A program made the position numbers and the translations under genes. 64,000 bases of DNA from CAVTWH01 sp963794685 (GTDB lineage: Bacteria > Actinomycetota > Actinomycetes > Mycobacteriales > Micromonosporaceae): positions 1 to 64,000 of the forward strand of contig CAWCFK010000013.1 in NCBI GenBank assembly GCA_963794685.1, given 5' to 3'. Shown here piece after piece: positions 43,441-52,368 of the stretch. The notes under the pieces were generated by a model, which had not been told where the DNA came from, did no database searches, and worked only from the letters and a program-made list of their open reading frames with translations. The stretch's first letter is position 1. Each line of letters opens with the position of its first letter.

Positions 43441-43983
43441 TCAGGCGGCGTCCTCCTGGTCGGGCGGGGCCGGCACGGGCCGGCGCCCAGCCGCGGGACG
43501 CCCGGCCGGGGCGCGCCTCGCCGGGACCGCGGCGAGCCGGGCCGCCGCCTGGCGGCGCAGCAGCAACAGTCGGATGCTGTTGCGGATGACCAGATAGTCG
43601 TGGTGGGCGATCCACACGCAGACCCCGGCCAGCCCCACTTCGACCAGGGCCAGCAGGCACGCCTGAACGAGGTCGTCGGTTCGCACGGCCGAGCTGACGT
43701 CGAACCAGGCGTCGATCACCAGCATGGTGGCGGTACAGGCAGCGGCGATGACCAGGCGGGGACTGCCCCGCCAGGCGAGCACGGCGGTGGCCGCCAGGGC
43801 CAGCATGAGCCCCACGTCGAAGCCGACCCAGGGCAGCCGGGTGTAGACCCGGTCGGTGACCGGAAGGGTGAGGGCCAGGTACCCGATCCACGGCACCAGG
43901 CCCAAGGCCGCCACAGCAAAGCTCGGCGCCACCCAGCCCGGCGACCGGATCACGCGACGGTCGGCTTCGGACACGCAGCCCAT
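43441..43983 (-). CDS. Four-helix membrane protein
   Basis: 180 codons. About four transmembrane helices, then an amphipathic Arg/Leu-rich segment (DYLVIRNSIRLLLLRRQAAARL) and an Ala/Pro/Arg tail. No family recognised. Confidence 0.55.
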   Translation of the reverse strand: MGCVSEADRRVIRSPGWVAPSFAVAALGLVPWIGYLALTLPVTDRVYTRLPWVGFDVGLMLALAATAVLAWRGSPRLVIAAACTATMLVIDAWFDVSSAVRTDDLVQACLLALVEVGLAGVCVWIAHHDYLVIRNSIRLLLLRRQAAARLAAVPARRAPAGRPAAGRRPVPAPPDQEDAA

Positions 43984-44013
43984 GGTACCCAGCGGAGATC
44001 CGGGTCAACCGTG

Positions 44014-47000
44014 CTACGGGCGGGACAGCAGGCGGCCGAGCACCGGGATCTCGGTGACGCCCTCGGCACCGGCCACCGCGATCCCCTCCAGGGCCGCCGT
44101 ACCGGCGCCGCTGAGTACCACGTAGCGGGGCCGCCACAGCGGCTGGAACTTGTCGTTGAAGCGCCAGAGCGTCTCCATCTGGGTACCGTCGGCGAACCGG
44201 CGCAGCAGCCGGCGCTGTAGTTCGGTCAGCCGCCCGTCGCCGCGCTCGCCGGCCAGTACCCCGCGCAGCACCGCGAAGTTGAGCGCCAGGCCCCATTCGC
44301 CGCGGGCCCGCAGGTGGGCGATGGTCTCCACGATGAGGAAGTCGGTCAGCCCGTTGGGTGTCTCCGGGGTGAGCCGACGCCGCATCACGTCCAGCGACCA
44401 GCCGGTGATGTCCGGCGCCGGGATCCACTGGCAGAATCCCCCGGGCTCGCCGTCCGGCCCGTACGCCACGGACAGCAGCAGCCCGGTGTCGGCCGGGTCG
44501 AACAGCCGGGACAGGGTCATCGAGAAACCCCGCTCGGCCTCCCCCTTGCGGCTCTGCCCGGCCAGCGCCAGCAGCTTGCCGGCGAGCTCGGCGGGGAGCG
44601 TGGCCGGGTCGTGGAAGTGCACGGTGTAGCCGGCCCGGCGGACCCGGTTGACCGCCCCGCGCAGGCTCTTGACCGCCCGGCCCTCCAGGGTGAACGCGGT
44701 GCAGTTGACGATCGCCTCGTCGCCCAGGTAGATGGGGCGCGCCCCGGCCGCCTGGTAGATCGGCAGCCAGCTCTCCGCGGCGCCGACCACGGTGACCGGC
44801 CAGCCGTTCCGGTCGGCGAAGGCGGTGAACTGGGCCCAGGCGTCGGCGTGCTGCTGGGCCGGGCCGATCGGGTCGGGCGAGACCAGGCAGACACCGTCGC
44901 GGACGTCGTAGGCGACCACGCAGTCGCCGGTGAAGAACCAGGACTTGTCGGCGCGCAGCGCGAAGTAGCTGAGCGTGTCACCGCCGTACGTGGCGACCAC
45001 CCGGCGGGCCCGGCCGAGATCGGTCTGGTGCGCGGGGACGTCCGCGCCGCTGCCCGACCGGTGCAGCCGTGGCCGCAGCAGGACCAGCGCCAGGGCCACC
45101 ACCAGACAGGCGCCGGCCGCGTAGAACACCGGGGCCAGCAGCGCGGAGATGGCGGGCAGTGGTATCCCTTCCCGGCCGGCCAGCACCTCGGCGACCTCCT
45201 CGGCGCTGTGCCCGGACCCGCCATGCACGCCGGTGACGAGGACCAGCAGTACCGAGGCGGCGGCGGTGAGCAGCACGCCGACGACCAGCACCGCGGCCGC
45301 CCGGCGCAGCTGGCGGCCGTCCGGATGGGTGGGGAAGGCGGCCCGGTGCGCCGCCAGCCAGCCGGCGACCAGCAGCGCCAGCAGCGCCTCCTCGCCGTCC
45401 AGGTCCTTGAGCAGGTGCAGGCCCGCCGAGACGGTCAGCAGGACTACCGCCACTGCCCAGGCGAGGCTGCGGCCCCGGCGCAGTCCCCAGGCGACGGCCA
45501 GCAGCCCGGTGCTGACGAAGACGGTCTCCGCCGCGGCAGCCTGCGGGGCGGCCACCGGCAGCACGTCCAGCAGCGCGGTGAGCCGGCCGCGCACCGGCCG
45601 GGTGAGCGCGGAGACCAGGCCGATGACGGCGATCGCGGCGACGGCGAAGGCGGCCAGCCGGCGGATCCGCTCCGCCCTGGCCCGGCGGGCCAGCGCGTCC
45701 TGCTGCAGCGGCCAGCCCGCCTGCCCGGGCAGGGTGGCCACCACCCGCGGAGTGTCGGGGTACGGTCGGCGCCGGCGCATGGCCAGCCGCTCCAACCGGG
45801 TCGCCTCACCGGCCGGCGACTCGGCCACCACGAGGCGTACCCGCAGGTCGCCTTCGACGTCCAGCTCGACCCAGGAGCGGCGCAGCACCGCCTCGAACAC
45901 CGGCGGCAGCAGCCAGCGGGCCCGGCGGGACACCACGGCGCGGGTACCGCTGCCCGTGTTGGCGTAGAAGCCGCCGGCCACGGCGGCCAGCTCCGGCTCG
46001 TGGGTGTGGCCGGTGACCAGGCCGTCGATGCGGTCCGGGCCGGCTGCGCAGCGGGCCGCCGCGGCGGCCCGCGGGGTGCCGTTGCGCCGTCCGCGCGGCC
46101 ACAGCCGATGCGGCGCCAGCGCCGCGTACAGGCCCCGGGCGACCAGGACCACCAGCAGGGCGACCAGGGCCACGTCGGCGACCAGGCCGAGGCCGGCGAA
46201 GATGGCCCAGCGCTCCACCCGGGCCAGCTGCGCCTGCCGGGACAGCACCCGGATCATCACCGGGGTACGCACCAGCAGCACCGCGACCAGCGGCAGCAGC
46301 AGCCACCACAGGCGCCGGCCGAGCTGGCGGTAGATCAGCCGGGAGGCGACCAGCCGGCCGGCCGCGTTCGGGTTGGTCAGGGCGGCCACGTCGGCCAGCA
46401 GCGGGCTGCGCCGCAGCTGCGGCAGTACCTCCTGGACGATGTGCTGCCCGAGCGGGGAGTCCAGCGGGTTGCGGGGGTCGCGCAGGGCGTTGGCCGGGTC
46501 GAAGGCGTGCCCGTGTTCGCACGCCACCACCCGCCGCCCGGCCGGGGTGTCGAAGGCCAGCTGGACGGCGAGTGCGCAGCGGGCGGCCCAGAGCCGGGCG
46601 AAGGCGGCGGCGGAGACGCCGTCGAAGGCGATGGCCGCGTCGTGGTTGCCGACCACCACGACGACCCGCCGCCCGGGCTGCGCGGCGAAGGCGCGCAGCG
46701 CCGCGCTCAGCTCCGGGTGGGCGTCCAGGGCGGCGGTGACGTCGCCGTCCGGGGCGTCCCACAGGTCCACCACGTCGCCGTTGAGGACCACCGCACCGGG
46801 CCCGGTGCAGCTGGCCAGTCGCAGTACCAGATCGTGCTGCATGCGCCGGGACGCCCGGGTGGGGCGCTGCCCGAGGTGCAGGTCGCTGCAGACCAGTACC
46901 CAGGCGTCGGCGGGCAGCTCGACGGTGAGCAGGTCGGGGACCGCCTCGGCGGGCGCCGTCGTGGCCGGTTCGGATCGCCGACCGGCTGGTTCGTCCCCGG

Positions 47001-47037
47001 CCGCCGTCACCGGGGGGTCTGCTTCGCGCGCCGTCAC
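44014..47037 (-). CDS. Metallophosphoesterase fused to an MprF-like aminoacyl-lipid transferase
   Basis: About 1007 codons from GTG 47037, which has a GGAGGT site. Residues ~45-330 form a calcineurin-like phosphoesterase (VCSDLHLGQ, LNGDVVDLWD, VVGNHD, CEHGHAFD, GHTHEPE) with helices inserted near 215-310. Residues ~435-650 hold about six transmembrane helices. Residues ~665-990 are a DUF2156/MprF C-terminal domain (WFFTGDCVVAYDVRDGVCLVSPDPIGP, SRKGEAERGFSMTL, GFCQWIPAPDITGWSLDVMRR), which moves an aminoacyl group to phosphatidylglycerol. The two activities in one chain suggest a lipid-head remodelling enzyme. It appears intact. Confidence 0.8.
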   Translation of the reverse strand: MTAREADPPVTAAGDEPAGRRSEPATTAPAEAVPDLLTVELPADAWVLVCSDLHLGQRPTRASRRMQHDLVLRLASCTGPGAVVLNGDVVDLWDAPDGDVTAALDAHPELSAALRAFAAQPGRRVVVVVGNHDAAIAFDGVSAAAFARLWAARCALAVQLAFDTPAGRRVVACEHGHAFDPANALRDPRNPLDSPLGQHIVQEVLPQLRRSPLLADVAALTNPNAAGRLVASRLIYRQLGRRLWWLLLPLVAVLLVRTPVMIRVLSRQAQLARVERWAIFAGLGLVADVALVALLVVLVARGLYAALAPHRLWPRGRRNGTPRAAAAARCAAGPDRIDGLVTGHTHEPELAAVAGGFYANTGSGTRAVVSRRARWLLPPVFEAVLRRSWVELDVEGDLRVRLVVAESPAGEATRLERLAMRRRRPYPDTPRVVATLPGQAGWPLQQDALARRARAERIRRLAAFAVAAIAVIGLVSALTRPVRGRLTALLDVLPVAAPQAAAAETVFVSTGLLAVAWGLRRGRSLAWAVAVVLLTVSAGLHLLKDLDGEEALLALLVAGWLAAHRAAFPTHPDGRQLRRAAAVLVVGVLLTAAASVLLVLVTGVHGGSGHSAEEVAEVLAGREGIPLPAISALLAPVFYAAGACLVVALALVLLRPRLHRSGSGADVPAHQTDLGRARRVVATYGGDTLSYFALRADKSWFFTGDCVVAYDVRDGVCLVSPDPIGPAQQHADAWAQFTAFADRNGWPVTVVGAAESWLPIYQAAGARPIYLGDEAIVNCTAFTLEGRAVKSLRGAVNRVRRAGYTVHFHDPATLPAELAGKLLALAGQSRKGEAERGFSMTLSRLFDPADTGLLLSVAYGPDGEPGGFCQWIPAPDITGWSLDVMRRRLTPETPNGLTDFLIVETIAHLRARGEWGLALNFAVLRGVLAGERGDGRLTELQRRLLRRFADGTQMETLWRFNDKFQPLWRPRYVVLSGAGTAALEGIAVAGAEGVTEIPVLGRLLSRP

Positions 47038-47278
47038 CTGACCTCCGTGCTGACCCGGGACCGCAGGCGCGCCGGGCCGTCGGCCCGCGTGCCGGCCGGA
47101 ACATACCACCGCTGCGCCGCCCGACTGTCACGTCGCCGGGAGGGCGCCGGTGAGCCGTCCCGGTGGCCGGCCCTGGCGCCGGGACGGCTCAGGTGGACGA
47201 CCGGTTGCCGGCGACGCGGTGAAAAAGCCGACAGTTCGCGGGGTGGGGGGGCCGGCCGGCGCTGTCTACGCTGCGGCT

Positions 47279-48145
47279 ATGCGGCGCACCCCCACGCCGG
47301 CCCGAAGGCTTCGCGCCGTTTTGGCCCTGCTGCTCACCCTGTCCGTTGTCAGCGCCGGTTGCTCGGCCACGCCCGGGCGGGCGCAGACGCTGCCGACGCA
47401 CTCGGCCCAGCCGGTCCCCACTCCGGCCGGCGGGTCCGGGCCGTCCGGACCGGCCACGTCGTCGCAGCCGGCCGGGCCGGGGGCGAACCCGTTCACCGGT
47501 CGGGTGCCGGACTTCCCGGCGCCGCCCACGCCCACGCCGGTGAGCCTGCACGGCGGCGCCCAGGCGCCGTTCTTCTCCCGGGTCCCGACCAGTCAGCCGG
47601 TGGCCTTCCTGACCATGGACGACGGCTGGTCCCAGGCGCCGGCGGAGATCCAGCTGATGCAGGCCGCGCACATCCGGTTCATGATGTTCCTGCTCTCCCC
47701 GGTGGCGGCGCACGATCCGGACTTCTTCCGGCAGCTGGTCCAGGCGGGCGGGGTGGTCGGCGACCACACGGTCAACCACACCGACCTGCGCGGCGCCTCC
47801 TACACCCGCCAGCACGACCAGATCTGCTCGGCGGCCACCTCACTGACCGGCGTCTTCGGGGTCCGGCCGACGCTGTTCCGGCCGCCCTTCGGCTCCTACG
47901 ACAGCACCACCCTGCGGGCTGCCCACGACTGCGGCTTCACCGCTGTGGTGAACTGGTCGGAGACGGTCGACAAGGGCATCGTCCGCTACCAGACCGCCGA
48001 GCACCGGATCAAGCCGGGCGACATCATCCTCATGCACTTCCGGCCCGCCTTCGTCGACGACGTGCTCGCCGCGCTGAACGCCATCAAGGCGGCCGGCCTC
48101 ACTCCGGCGCTGCTCACCGACTACCTGGTGGCGCCACCGGCGTGA
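47279..48145 (+). CDS. Polysaccharide deacetylase lipoprotein
   Basis: 288 codons. Lipobox (SVVSAGC), Pro/Ser-rich spacer to residue ~95, then a NodB domain: AFLTMDDGW (motif 1), GDHTVNHTDL (motif 2, the metal histidines), RPPFGSYD (motif 3) and the end motif DIILMHF. It probably deacetylates a cell-wall or exopolysaccharide. Confidence 0.85.
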   Translation: MRRTPTPARRLRAVLALLLTLSVVSAGCSATPGRAQTLPTHSAQPVPTPAGGSGPSGPATSSQPAGPGANPFTGRVPDFPAPPTPTPVSLHGGAQAPFFSRVPTSQPVAFLTMDDGWSQAPAEIQLMQAAHIRFMMFLLSPVAAHDPDFFRQLVQAGGVVGDHTVNHTDLRGASYTRQHDQICSAATSLTGVFGVRPTLFRPPFGSYDSTTLRAAHDCGFTAVVNWSETVDKGIVRYQTAEHRIKPGDIILMHFRPAFVDDVLAALNAIKAAGLTPALLTDYLVAPPA

Positions 48146-48166
48146 GCCGTCCGTTGGTGGGCGGTT

Positions 48167-48207
48167 CGCCCCGCGCGTCCGGCAGGAGCTACCGGACGCG
48201 CGGGGCG
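48167..48207. terminator. Bidirectional terminator
   Basis: Perfect 16-base stem CGCCCCGCGCGTCCGG / CCGGACGCGCGGGGCG, 9-base loop, between the convergent deacetylase and GH3 genes. Confidence 0.85.
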
Positions 48208-48211
48208 GGCG

Positions 48212-50590
48212 TCAGCCGGTGGCGCAGGCCGTCCCGTTGAGGGTGAACCCGGTGGGTACCGGGTTGCTGCCGGTCCAGGAGGCGAGGAAGCCGAAGGACG
48301 CGGTACCCAGGTGGGCGTTCCAGGTGGTGTCCCGTGCGGTGACCGACGCCCCGGACTGGGTGACTGTGGCGTTCCACGCCTGGCTGATCACCTGCCCGGC
48401 GCCGAAGCTGAAGCCGAGGCTCCAGCCGTCCACGGTGCCACCGGTGACGGCGAGCGTCACGTCGCCCTGGAACCCGCCGTTCCACTGGCTGGTCACCTTG
48501 TAGGTGACCGTGCACCGGGTACCGCCGGTCGGTGACGCGCTGGGCGACCGGGACGGCGACGGCGACCGCGACGGCGAGGTACTGGGCGACGGGGATCTGC
48601 TGGGCGAGGGCGACATGCTGGGTGAGGGCGAGATGCTGGGTGACGGGCTCGCCGACGGGGAGTTGCTCGGTGACGGGCTGCCCGACGGTGACGTGCTGGG
48701 CGACGGGGACGGGCCGGTGGGGTAGGTCAGCCCGAAGCCGTAGGCGAACAGGCCGGTGGCGCCGTCGCCGGTGTTGATCGGCTCCTGGTTGGCGTTGGCC
48801 GGCCAGGTGACCGGGAGCTTGCCGGTCGGGGCGTAGTCGCCGAAGAGCACGTCGGCCACGCCGGCGCCTTCCGAGCCGGGCAGCCAGGCGGCCACCAGCC
48901 CGGCCAGGCTGGGCAGCTGCGCCGAGACGTCCAGCGGGCGCCCGGAGACCAGCACCGCCACGGTCGGCACCCCGGACGCCTTGAGCTTGGCCAGCAGGGC
49001 GGTGTCCTCGGAGTCCAGCGCCAGGCCGCCGGGGCGGTCGCCCTTGCCCTCGGCGTACGGGGTCTCGCCGATGACGGCCACCGCCACCCGGTAGGAGGAG
49101 TCGATCCCGGAGCCGTCCCGGCTGTAGTTCACGGTGGCGCCGGACCCGACGGTGGAGCGGATGCCCTGCAGGATGCTGGTGCCGCCCGGGTAGGTGTTGC
49201 CCGAGGCGCCCTGCCAGCTGACCGTCCAGCCGCCCGCCTGGTTACCCAGGTCGTCGGCGTTCTTGCCGGCCACAAAGACCTTCCCGCCGGACTTGGCCAG
49301 CGGGAGGATGCTGCCCGCGTTCTTCAGCAGCACCTGCGACTCGCGGACGGCCTGCCGGGCGGTGGCCCGGTGCGCCGCGCTGCCCACGGTGCCGGCGTAG
49401 GAGCGGTCGGCGAAGGGGTGCTCGAAGAGGCCCAGCTCGAACTTCTTCAGCAGGATCCGGCGTACCGCGTCGTCGATCCGCGAGGTCGGGATCTGTCCAT
49501 TCTGGACGTCCTGCCTGAGGTAGGAGATGAAGGTCTTGTAGTCGTTCGGCACCATGATCATGTCGAGGCCGGCGTTGATCGAGGTGGCGACCTCCTGCGC
49601 GGTGAACCCGGTCTGCCCGTCGAGCTGGTCGATGGCCGCCCAGTCGGAGACCAGGAACCCGGAGAAGCCCAGCTCGTTCTTGAGCACGTCGGTGAGCAGG
49701 TACCTGCTGGAGCTGAGCTTCACGCCGTTCCAGCTGGAGAACGACACCATGATCGAGCCGACGTGGCGCTGGATCGCGGCCTGGAAACCGGGCAGGTGGA
49801 TGGCCCGCAGCTGGGCCTCGGAGAGCTGGGTGTTGCCCTGGTCCGTCCCGTTCGTGGTGCCGCCGTCGCCGACGTAGTGCTTCGCGGTGGCCAGGATCGA
49901 CGCCGGCCCGCCCAGAGTGTCGCCCTGGAACCCGGTGACGATCGTCGTCATCGACGACACCAACTCCGGCGTCTCCCCGAACGACTCATACGTACGACCC
50001 CACCGGTCATCCCGCGCCACACACAGACACGGCGCGAACGTCCAGTCCAGACCCGCCCCCGTCACCTCCTCCGCCGTCGCCCGACCCACCTGCTGCACCA
50101 GAGCCGGATCACGCGAAGCACCCAACCCGATGTTGTGCGGGAAAATCGTCGAACCGAGCACGTTGTTGTCCCCGTGCACCGCGTCCAGGCCGTACAACAT
50201 CGGAATCCCCAACGGCGTGGCCAGGGCCGCCCGCTGGAAGTTGTCGTACATGTCGGCCCAGCCGGTCGGGGTGTTCGAGGACGGGGCGGAGCCGCCGCCG
50301 GACAGGATCGAGCCGACCCGGTAGGTGGTGACGTCGCTGGTGCTGATGGCGGCCCGCTCCGCCTGGGTCATCTGACCGATCTTCTCGTCCAGGGACATCC
50401 GGGGCAGCAGGTCGGCCACCCGGTCGGCGGGCGACAGCGCCGGGTTCTGGTAGGGCAGGCCGGTGGCTGCCGCGGCGCGCGGCAGGTTCTGGTTCAGCTG
50501 CGCGGTCAACGCACCGGCCGCCAGCACTGCGGCCGCGGCGGCACACAGCGCGCGGACCAGGCGGCGTCGGGTACCCGATGGGACGGTCAT
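48212..50590 (-). CDS. Secreted GH3 beta-glucosidase with CBM2
   Basis: About 792 codons from ATG 50590 (GAGGAG site). Signal peptide, GH3 N-domain (~45-365: MSLDEKIGQMTQAERAAI, VLATAKHYVGDGGT-like region, nucleophile in GFLVSDWAAID), GH3 C-domain (~390-610: ESQVLLKNAGSILPL, AVAVIGETPYAEGKGD, AWLPGSEGAGVADVLFG), a Ser-Pro linker of ~55 residues built from SPSPS units (48520-48716), and a CBM2 (CTVTYKVTSQWNGGFQGDVTLAV). It attacks beta-glucan oligosaccharides on cellulose. No ExoP-type third domain is seen. Confidence 0.9.
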   Translation of the reverse strand: MTVPSGTRRRLVRALCAAAAAVLAAGALTAQLNQNLPRAAAATGLPYQNPALSPADRVADLLPRMSLDEKIGQMTQAERAAISTSDVTTYRVGSILSGGGSAPSSNTPTGWADMYDNFQRAALATPLGIPMLYGLDAVHGDNNVLGSTIFPHNIGLGASRDPALVQQVGRATAEEVTGAGLDWTFAPCLCVARDDRWGRTYESFGETPELVSSMTTIVTGFQGDTLGGPASILATAKHYVGDGGTTNGTDQGNTQLSEAQLRAIHLPGFQAAIQRHVGSIMVSFSSWNGVKLSSSRYLLTDVLKNELGFSGFLVSDWAAIDQLDGQTGFTAQEVATSINAGLDMIMVPNDYKTFISYLRQDVQNGQIPTSRIDDAVRRILLKKFELGLFEHPFADRSYAGTVGSAAHRATARQAVRESQVLLKNAGSILPLAKSGGKVFVAGKNADDLGNQAGGWTVSWQGASGNTYPGGTSILQGIRSTVGSGATVNYSRDGSGIDSSYRVAVAVIGETPYAEGKGDRPGGLALDSEDTALLAKLKASGVPTVAVLVSGRPLDVSAQLPSLAGLVAAWLPGSEGAGVADVLFGDYAPTGKLPVTWPANANQEPINTGDGATGLFAYGFGLTYPTGPSPSPSTSPSGSPSPSNSPSASPSPSISPSPSMSPSPSRSPSPSTSPSRSPSPSRSPSASPTGGTRCTVTYKVTSQWNGGFQGDVTLAVTGGTVDGWSLGFSFGAGQVISQAWNATVTQSGASVTARDTTWNAHLGTASFGFLASWTGSNPVPTGFTLNGTACATG

Positions 50591-50865
50591 CAGCACTCCT
50601 CACGTCGGCCGGACCGTAGGCACGCAGCCCCGCGACCGTCAACGCGGGTCGATCCAGCAGCGCTGTCTGCCCTGGTCGGCTGCCCGCGCCGAGCCGGAAA
50701 GTTACCGCTGGGGCCGCTGGTGCCGACGGCACATCCCAGCTGCCACCTGCGGGTTTGCCCAATGAGGCGGCGGCGCCGGCAGCCGCGCCCGAGGCATCGA
50801 AGTCGCGGTACGGGCCGGCAGCTGAACCGGCCCGTACCCGGGGCGCGGTATGCCAGGGTGGAGCC

Positions 50866-51876
50866 ATGGCTGCCGTACCGGCCGGGCTGGTGCCGCCGAT
50901 GCTCGCCACGCTCGGACCGCTGCCCCGGGGCCCGGGCTGGGCGACCGAGTTCAAGTGGGACGGCGTACGGACCGTCGCCTACCTCGGTGGCGCCGCGCCG
51001 ATTCTGGTGTCCCGCAACAACCTCGACGTCACCGGTCAGTACCCGGAGTTCGCCGAGCTGGATCGGCTGGCCGCCGGTCGCCAGCTGATCCTGGACGGCG
51101 AGATCGTCGCCCTGGACCCGCAGGGGGTGCCCCGGTTCGCGCTGCTGCAGAACCGGATGCACGTGGCCGCCCCGACGGCGGCGCTACTGCGCTCCACCCC
51201 GGTCACCTACTACCTGTTCGACCTGCTCGCCCTGGACGGGGCGCCGACCGTGGCGCTGCCCTACGCTCGGCGCCGGGAACTGCTGGACGCCCTGGCGCTG
51301 GACGCCGCGCCGGTGCGGACCCCGCCGGCATTCCCCGACGCCGACCCGGCGCAGGTCTACCGGGCCGCGGTGGACAACGGGCTGGAGGGCGTGGTGTGCA
51401 AGCGCACCGGCTCGGCGTACCAGCCGGGGCGGCGCAGCCCCGACTGGGTCAAGGTGCCGGTCACGCTGACCCAGGAGGTGCTGGTCGTCGGCTGGCAGGA
51501 CGGCGCCGGCCGGCGCACCGGCATGATCGGCGCGCTGCTGCTGGCCGTGCACGACGCCGACGGGACGCTGGTCTACGTCGGCAAGGTGGGTACCGGCTTC
51601 ACCGACCGGGCGCTGCGTGAGCTCGCCGCCGACCTGCGTCCGCTGGCCCGGCCGGCGGGCGCCGCGCCGGACGTGCCGCGGGCCGACGCCCGGGGCGCCC
51701 ACTGGGTGCAGCCCTCGCTGGTCGGCGAGGTTGCCTTCCGGACCTGGACGCCGGACGCCCGGCTGCGCCACCCGTCCTGGCGCGGGCTGCGGCCGGACCG
51801 CCGACCGGACGAGGTCCGGCTGCCCGCGACCGTCGCCCGGTCGCGCCACGTCGATCAGAAGGACGCCCGCCGGTAG
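50866..51876 (+). CDS. ATP-dependent DNA ligase
   Basis: 336 codons. The nucleotidyl-transfer motif FKWDGVR gives the adenylated lysine (~residue 28). Other motifs: ILDGEIVALD, GLEGVVCKR and DWVKVP. The C-terminal OB domain follows (EVLVVGWQDGAGRRTGMIGALLLAV, YVGKVGTGF). It is similar to LigC/LigD ligase domains used in end joining. No Ku or primase gene lies next to it here. Confidence 0.85.
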   Translation: MAAVPAGLVPPMLATLGPLPRGPGWATEFKWDGVRTVAYLGGAAPILVSRNNLDVTGQYPEFAELDRLAAGRQLILDGEIVALDPQGVPRFALLQNRMHVAAPTAALLRSTPVTYYLFDLLALDGAPTVALPYARRRELLDALALDAAPVRTPPAFPDADPAQVYRAAVDNGLEGVVCKRTGSAYQPGRRSPDWVKVPVTLTQEVLVVGWQDGAGRRTGMIGALLLAVHDADGTLVYVGKVGTGFTDRALRELAADLRPLARPAGAAPDVPRADARGAHWVQPSLVGEVAFRTWTPDARLRHPSWRGLRPDRRPDEVRLPATVARSRHVDQKDARR

Positions 51877-51980
51877 CGGCGGCCCACCGGCGTCGGGCCA
51901 CCGCACGAACGGATGGCTGTCCGTCAGGTGCATGCCTGTGTCTTCTCGACGACCGGCTGGTGTTGCGACGGCGCCACAAG

Positions 51981-52029
51981 CACTGCATCGCCGGCACCGC
52001 AACAGGTGTGCGGTGCCGGCGATGCAGTG
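51981..52029. terminator. Perfect 21-base hairpin between convergent genes
   Basis: Arms 51981-52001 and 52009-52029 pair without mismatch around the loop ACAGGTG. It ends 16 bases before the stop of the convergent small membrane gene. It is the strongest hairpin in the window. Confidence 0.85.
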
Positions 52030-52045
52030 TGGACGGTCTGGCGGC

Positions 52046-52213
52046 TCAGGTTACCCCGAGGTTCAGGTAGAAGTGGCCGATCTTGATGGACAGCGCGGCG
52101 CCGCCGAAGTGGTGGACCAGAAGCGCCAACAGGACGATCACCAGGACGCAGACGACGATCCAGATCAGCGTCCACACGAACCCTGGGATGCCGTAGCGGT
52201 TGAAGGCGGCCAT
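52046..52213 (-). CDS. 55-residue membrane protein
   Basis: MAAFNRYGIPGFVWTLIW and IVVCVLVIVLLALLVHHFGG form one long transmembrane helix, with a short beta-like end (ALSIKIGHFYLNLGVT). It has an ATG start, and the hairpin terminator directly follows. Family not recognised. Confidence 0.55.
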   Translation of the reverse strand: MAAFNRYGIPGFVWTLIWIVVCVLVIVLLALLVHHFGGAALSIKIGHFYLNLGVT

Positions 52214-52368
52214 CAGGCTGGCCGCTTCGTGATCGGCACTGCGACAGGCGATGCCACGCGTGGGCGCGGCGGCTGTCGGTAACTGCGCCCGATGCTGACG
52301 GACGTCTTCATACGGCCTCCTTCGCTGACCTGCCTGCTGATTCCCCAGCGAGGGGCGCGTCAAACAAG

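Noticed and set aside
44314..48240. Very long + strand open frame (over 1300 codons)
   Set aside because: It lies opposite the phosphoesterase-MprF and overlaps the deacetylase gene; Gly/Arg/Gln-rich shadow sequence with no domain. Such frames are normal in high-GC DNA.
48504..48725. Asp/Gly repeats (GDGDGD) resembling calcium-binding RTX
   Set aside because: This is the reverse strand of the Ser-Pro linker of the GH3 enzyme, not a gene.
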